From Deltaproteobacteria bacterium (GTDB lineage Bacteria; Desulfobacterota; Desulfuromonadia; Desulfuromonadales; Geopsychrobacteraceae), in NCBI GenBank assembly GCA_018399135.1, contig JAGYPB010000013.1:1-54401 (forward strand): 54,401 bases of DNA. Reading direction: 5' to 3'. The position numbers and the translations under genes were made by a program. The number at the start of each line of letters is the position of its first letter. The stretch's first letter is position 1. This document shows, in pieces, positions 50,465 through 54,401 of this stretch. Below the pieces are notes generated by a model. It did no database searches. It worked only from the letters and a program-made list of their open reading frames with translations, and was not told where the DNA came from.

Positions 50465-51776
50465 TCAAGAAAATTTTGTATCAAAATTGCCGTCAATAAA
50501 ATCTTTATTCGCCATCATTTTCTTGTGAAAGGAATCGTGGTTTTTGATCCCTCGATAATATACTCGTCAAGAGCCATGGACATACGTTTAATCGCCTCTT
50601 CACGGTTCTCAGCGTGGACAATGAGCTTTCCAATCATTGAATCATAGTAAGCAGCACTGTGTATTGATCGTACATAGCGCTCTCGATCCGCACGCCCATA
50701 CCACCAGGAGTGTGATAACCGGTAATTTTTCCGGGAAACGGTGTAAACTTTCGGGATCTTTCCGCAGCATCCGGCATTCGATGGCGTGATTCACGAATAA
50801 CGATATCCTCCTGCTTATGTAGGATGCCGGCCGCCGAACGAATCTGTTCCTTTTTGATAATATCGACACCGGTGACCATTTCCGTCACAGGATGCTCCAC
50901 CTGAACCGCAGGTGTTCCATCTCTGGTGGTAGAATTTTTATCGAGCAGGTACTCGACCGTGCCGGCGCTGGAATACCCAGAGGCTTTGGCGGCTGCTACC
51001 GCGCAGGAACCCATCTCTTCACGCAACTGCGGAGTTAACACTGGACAAGGGGCTTCCTCTATCAATTTTTGATGACGACGCTGGATGGAACAATCACGTT
51101 CGCCTAAATGGATCACGTTGCCGTGTTTATCACCAAGCACCTGAATCTCGACATGGCGGGGGTGCTCGCAGAATTTCTCGATATAGACATCAGCCTTACC
51201 GAACCCGGCTTGTGCTTCAGATCGTGCAGTCGCCAGGGCATTGGCCAGAGATGCCGGAGAATGGACAATTTTCATGCCACGACCACCGCCGCCGGCCGAA
51301 GCTTTGATAATCACTGGATAGCCGATTTCTTCAGCGATCAGCTGCGCTTCTTTGGTGCTTTCAATACTCTTGTTCGTTCCAGGCAAAATAGGTACGCCGG
51401 CTGCAGTGACTGTTTTTCGGGCACTGATTTTATCCCCCATCAGGCGCATACTTTCAGCAGATGGACCAATAAAGGTGATGCCACACTGCTCACAGATCTC
51501 TGCAAATTCAGCATTTTCCGATAAAAAGCCATAGCCTGGATGAATCGCATCGGCGTCAGCAATCTCGGCTGCGCTGATGATCGCTTTCATATTGAGGTAA
51601 CTCAACGCACTTGGCGTTGGTCCGATGCAGATACTTTCGTCGGCCAGACTGACATGTAAAGCCTCATGGTCAGCCACAGAGTGGACAGCAACGGTTTTGA
51701 TCCCCATCTCTTTACATGCACGGATAATTCGCAGGGCAATTTCCCCACGATTGGCAATCAGTATTTTATGAAACAT
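50465..51776 (-). pseudogene. accC: accC (biotin carboxylase), distal third frameshifted
   Basis: Acetyl-CoA carboxylase subunit that carboxylates biotin on AccB. The first 270 residues are intact: NRGEIALRIIRACKEMGI, GYGFLSENAEFAEICE, ATP-grasp loop KASAGGGGRGMKIV, and HPRHVEIQVLGDKHGNVIHL with ERDCSIQRRHQKLIEEAP. From about 50950 downward the frame is repeatedly shifted: the FMEMNTR stretch is garbled, HAIECR appears in a different frame, and the C-terminus [20 protein letters not shown] and NKDFIDGNFDTKF continues out of frame to a stop at 50465. The uninterrupted frame ends early at 50634, giving 380 instead of about 450 residues. Since AccC is normally essential, sequence error or a second copy elsewhere must be considered. 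Confidence 0.85.
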
Positions 51777-51834
51777 AGGTCATCACTCCTGCCTTAAATT
51801 GAGTCGCTGTAGCTGTGTGAGCACGTCGAAAGAG

Positions 51835-52305
51835 TTAAAGGCGCTCAACCAGGAACAAGGTCTCTCCATATTCAACAGGAGCAGCATCGTCCTTGACGAT
51901 TTCAACAATCTTGCACTTGAACTCAACTTCAATCTCATTGAACATTTTCATGGCTTCAACCAGACATAGAACCTGCCCGGCTTCAACGATATCTCCAGTT
52001 TTACAGAAATAATCGGCCTCAGGTGATGGTTTACGATAGAAGGTGCCGACGATGGGTGAAGGAATTGCTTCATATTTACTGTTGACTTCTTTTTCAGCAG
52101 CGACTGCCGCCTGAGATGCGACGGCTTGAGCCGGGGCAGCAGGAGCAACTGCAGGGGCGGCGGCAACAGGTGCTGAAGCGTAGACAATTTCTTTGTCAGG
52201 TCCGCGCTTGATATGAATCTTGCCGACGGCACTCTCCATGTTGAATTCAGTGATATCGGTATCGGTGACTAGCTTGATCAAACTTTTAAGATCTTTTAAT
52301 TCCAT
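51835..52305 (-). CDS. accB: Biotin carboxyl carrier protein of acetyl-CoA carboxylase
   Basis: A 156-residue BCCP. N-terminal domain (LKDLKSLIKLVTDTDITEFNMES), an Ala/Pro-rich flexible linker (residues about 45-70), and a C-terminal biotinyl domain with the thumb and the target Lys120 in CLVEAMKMFNEIE. Intact, unlike accC just downstream (58-base gap). AGGAACC-type site precedes the ATG. Confidence 0.96.
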   Translation of the reverse strand: MELKDLKSLIKLVTDTDITEFNMESAVGKIHIKRGPDKEIVYASAPVAAAPAVAPAAPAQAVASQAAVAAEKEVNSKYEAIPSPIVGTFYRKPSPEADYFCKTGDIVEAGQVLCLVEAMKMFNEIEVEFKCKIVEIVKDDAAPVEYGETLFLVERL

Positions 52306-52385
52306 GAGGTTCCTCCATCAGACGACGCTGTGATCATCGCCCAGACATCTATTAAGTTAAAAATTGTCTAGTAATATCCTGAAAT

Positions 52386-53456
52386 TCAGGGTAGTTGGCG
52401 AAACAGCTTGGGAATAGAGGTCAGACATTCGCAACCTGTTTCGGTAAGTACAATCGTATCTTCGATACGCACTCCACCGACACCGGGCAGATAGATGCCC
52501 GGCTCAATTGTAACAACCATGCCGGCCGTCAGCATGGTCTCGTTTTTACTCGTCAGGGCGGGAAACTCATGCACATTCAGCCCGACACCATGGCCCAAAC
52601 CATGGCCGAAGTAGTCACCGAAGCCCTTACTGCCGATATAATCCCGAGCTACAGCATCAAGTTCACAGGCCCGTATTCCCGGCTTTGCTGCTGCAATAGC
52701 TGAATCATGTGCTTCTAGCACAATATCAAACATTTGTCGAAGATTTCCGCTCACCTCGCCGACAGCAACAGTGACCGTTTCATCTGAATGATAACCCTGA
52801 TACCGGGTACCAAAATCGATCGTAACAAGCTCTCCGGCGCAGATCAGCTTATCACTGGCAACGCCATGAGGTAGCGCCCCACGCACCCCGGATGCAACGA
52901 TAAAATCAAAAGCTGTCGCCTCCCCGCCCAATTTTTTAAGGGTAAATTCAAGTTCCAGGGCAATATCGGATTCTTTTACGCCGGGACGAATGACAGACAT
53001 AACGGTATCAAATGCGTTTCGATTCAGATCAGCAGCATGTTTCAGGTGCATCAACTCGGCAGGTTTTTTGATAGAGCGCAGGGTTTCCCAGCATTGGGTC
53101 AGCGGAATAAAAGTGACGTCAACGGAGCATAAGCGTTGCAACTCTTCAAACTGGGCAACGGTCACACTGGTGGCATCAAAACCAACGCGCCTTGCCTGCG
53201 TTTCTTCCAGCAGATCAGCAAGACCTTGTAGTTTGCTTTTATAACAACGGATATCATCGGCCTCAACCTGCTGCTGTGCCTGCTCCTGATAGCGGGAGTC
53301 AGTCAAAAACACACAGGATTGGGCCGTCTGGTATAGCACTCCATCACTGCCGGTAAAACCGCACAAATAACGCAGATCAACACGACTGAAGACCAGAACG
53401 CCGTCGAGTTGTTCGTCTACCAACAGTTGCTGGATAAATGTATGCTTATCAGACAC
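52386..53456 (-). CDS. pepQ: M24B metallopeptidase (Xaa-Pro aminopeptidase/dipeptidase)
   Basis: A 356-residue creatinase-fold peptidase. The N-terminal non-catalytic domain covers residues 1-120. Metal ligands are visible in order: Asp in [20 protein letters not shown] (two Asp), His in [17 protein letters not shown], Glu in [20 protein letters not shown] and its final Glu. The GTG start at 53456 is chosen because AGGAG lies five bases upstream; it overlaps the aroQ stop by eight bases. Typical position between aroQ and the acc genes. Confidence 0.9.
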   Translation of the reverse strand: MSDKHTFIQQLLVDEQLDGVLVFSRVDLRYLCGFTGSDGVLYQTAQSCVFLTDSRYQEQAQQQVEADDIRCYKSKLQGLADLLEETQARRVGFDATSVTVAQFEELQRLCSVDVTFIPLTQCWETLRSIKKPAELMHLKHAADLNRNAFDTVMSVIRPGVKESDIALELEFTLKKLGGEATAFDFIVASGVRGALPHGVASDKLICAGELVTIDFGTRYQGYHSDETVTVAVGEVSGNLRQMFDIVLEAHDSAIAAAKPGIRACELDAVARDYIGSKGFGDYFGHGLGHGVGLNVHEFPALTSKNETMLTAGMVVTIEPGIYLPGVGGVRIEDTIVLTETGCECLTSIPKLFRQLP

Positions 53457-53901
53457 TACTGCTCCTGCGCTGCAGCTCATTTAACAGGGCATGTAGAGCC
53501 AGACTATAGCCAAAAGCCCCAAAACCACAAATCTGGCCAACAGCTACAGCAGAGACAAAGGAATGATGGCGAAAAGACTCACGGGCATGAATATTTGATA
53601 GATGGACTTCCACAACCGGCAAACTGACAGCACTTAAAGCATCGCGCAGAGCAATACTGGTGTGGGTATAACCACCAGGATTGATGATGATAGCGGAGCA
53701 CTCCTGCTGGCCGGCAGCATGGACTTGATCAATTAACACACCTTCATGGTTTGATTGACCAATCACCAATTCACACTGAAGAGCACGCGCCTCATCGGCT
53801 AGTTGTGCCATCATCTCATCAAGGCTTTGAGCACCATAAATCCGGGGTTCTCGTGTACCCAATAGATTCAGATTCGGCCCATTAATGACTGCGATTTTCA
53901 T
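53449..53901 (-). CDS. aroQ: 3-dehydroquinate dehydratase, type II
   Basis: Third step of the shikimate pathway. The 150-residue protein has [17 protein letters not shown] with catalytic Arg17 and Tyr22, [27 protein letters not shown] with the proton-donor His, and [17 protein letters not shown]. Starts three bases after the roadblock protein stop; no strong ribosome site, so probably coupled. Confidence 0.96.
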   Translation of the reverse strand: MKIAVINGPNLNLLGTREPRIYGAQSLDEMMAQLADEARALQCELVIGQSNHEGVLIDQVHAAGQQECSAIIINPGGYTHTSIALRDALSAVSLPVVEVHLSNIHARESFRHHSFVSAVAVGQICGFGAFGYSLALHALLNELQRRSSSV

Positions 53902-53904
53902 GTT

Positions 53905-54264
53905 TTAAGATAGCGCCTGTGTCAGTTCAAAGGATTCACGTAGCAACAAATAGCGGCCCTTACCAAAATTACCACTTCGTTTGATGACCAGAGCAACAAA
54001 ATACTCCTCGGTCAGGGTCTGAATAATAACGTAATATTCCTCTGTCTTGATGGAAACTTCCAACAGATTGCCGATTTTAAGGATCTCGCTGGCATTGCGA
54101 ATCTCTTTAATAACATGTGAATACTCGATACCCACCTGCGACAAATCCAAATCGGCATGATCGATGACATATTCGTCAATACCTATGCCATCAAATCCCA
54201 TGATCAACGCACCGAGGCTACCTGGGCACTGGTTAACCAATCGTTCGAGAATAACATCAAACAT
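53905..54264 (-). CDS. Roadblock/LC7-domain protein
   Basis: A 119-residue single roadblock domain (LVNQCPGSLGALIMGFDGIGIDEYVID, then the strand EEYYVIIQTLTEEYFVALVIKRSGNFGKGRYLL). Such proteins partner small MglA-like GTPases or structure signalling complexes in deltaproteobacteria. GAGGAGG precedes its ATG, and it overlaps the upstream gene by eight bases. Upstream partner is cut by the window edge. Confidence 0.85.
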   Translation of the reverse strand: MFDVILERLVNQCPGSLGALIMGFDGIGIDEYVIDHADLDLSQVGIEYSHVIKEIRNASEILKIGNLLEVSIKTEEYYVIIQTLTEEYFVALVIKRSGNFGKGRYLLLRESFELTQALS

Positions 54265-54401
54265 GTTCCCTCCTCAGGCGAATATTATCGAGCCAGGTAT
54301 TTAATTGATGAATGATTTCAGTCTGATCGTCTGCGGCAACAGATTCTTCTATAGTTGTTTCATTATATACTGTTTCCTGGACTTCTTCATCTATCTCAAC
54401 G
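54257..54401 (-). CDS. C-terminal end of an unidentified protein (cut by window edge)
   Basis: The last 47 residues of a gene that enters from outside the window on the reverse strand: an acidic stretch VEIDEEVQETVYNETTIEE followed by a helix EIIHQLNTWLDNIRLRREHV and stop TGA at 54257. The stop overlaps the roadblock start by eight bases, implying translational coupling and perhaps a joint complex. Too short to classify. Confidence 0.65.
   Translation of the reverse strand, partial: VEIDEEVQETVYNETTIEESVAADDQTEIIHQLNTWLDNIRLRREHV

Overview
The window reads as a chromosomal stretch of an anaerobic or facultative deltaproteobacterium, most likely of the Desulfuromonadales (Desulfuromonas/Pelobacter/Geobacter relatives). 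This is inferred from gene content: a GsuK-like two-RCK potassium channel, sigma-54 two-component regulation, paired YaaH and OFA carboxylate carriers, a futalosine-pathway mqnA, an hrcA-grpE-dnaK-dnaJ operon with CIRCE, and an aroQ-pepQ-accB-accC cluster. No rRNA, CRISPR array, prophage or intact transposase gene was seen.

Layout. 0-2.1 kb: 3' end of an ABC-F ATPase, a spermidine-synthase-like protein and an S4 RNA-binding protein. 2.4-5.9 kb: MsrB, an outer-membrane barrel, a small unknown protein and a MerA/RclA-like flavoprotein. 6.1-12.3 kb: a double-Cache sensor kinase and sigma-54 response regulator converge on a reverse-strand YaaH and OFA carrier block; the OFA gene has a textbook -24/-12 promoter, so these genes may form one carboxylate sensing and uptake unit. 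12.7-15.7 kb: pduO-type adenosyltransferase, an orphan DUF5706 membrane protein and rsmE in an ATGA-overlapping operon, then rsgA. 16.2-19.3 kb: hflK-hflC and a pseudouridine synthase whose 3' end is interrupted by a small mobile element. 19.3-21.2 kb: an accessory patch (fic remnant, hipA-hipB with a strong promoter, a 28-bp palindrome). 21.4-25.8 kb: yifB, trxB, a nitrilase and small unknowns. 26.0-31.9 kb: a six-gene mrp Na+/H+ antiporter operon with fused A-B. 32-41 kb: a membrane protein, hemW, the heat-shock operon and an LpoA-like lipoprotein or periplasmic protein. 40.9-49.5 kb: a carbonic-anhydrase-like protein, a Cys-rich microprotein, the K+ channel, a PAS-GGDEF-EAL protein translationally coupled to tusA and yedE, an FNR-box cupin gene and tRNA-Leu(TAA). 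49.5-54.4 kb: frameshifted mqnA and accC, then accB, pepQ, aroQ, a roadblock protein and a gene cut by the edge.

The most striking signal is a family of seven non-coding palindromic elements (57-154 bp) sharing imperfect terminal inverted repeats (GTAACTATTCAGC / GTATCTGTTCAGC). Five have exact or 7/8 8-bp target duplications, so they are true transposed MITE-like elements. Long copies fold into a long arm topped by two small hairpins; short copies look like internal deletions. The arm sequence differs between copies while pairing within each copy is kept. One copy rewrites the C-terminus of a pseudouridine synthase, one duplicated the stop codon of rsmE, and two inverted copies bracket a Cys-rich microprotein gene.

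A second caution: mqnA and the distal half of accC carry many one-base indels in otherwise well conserved coding sequence between about 49.55 and 50.95 kb. This looks more like a local sequence-quality problem than old gene decay.
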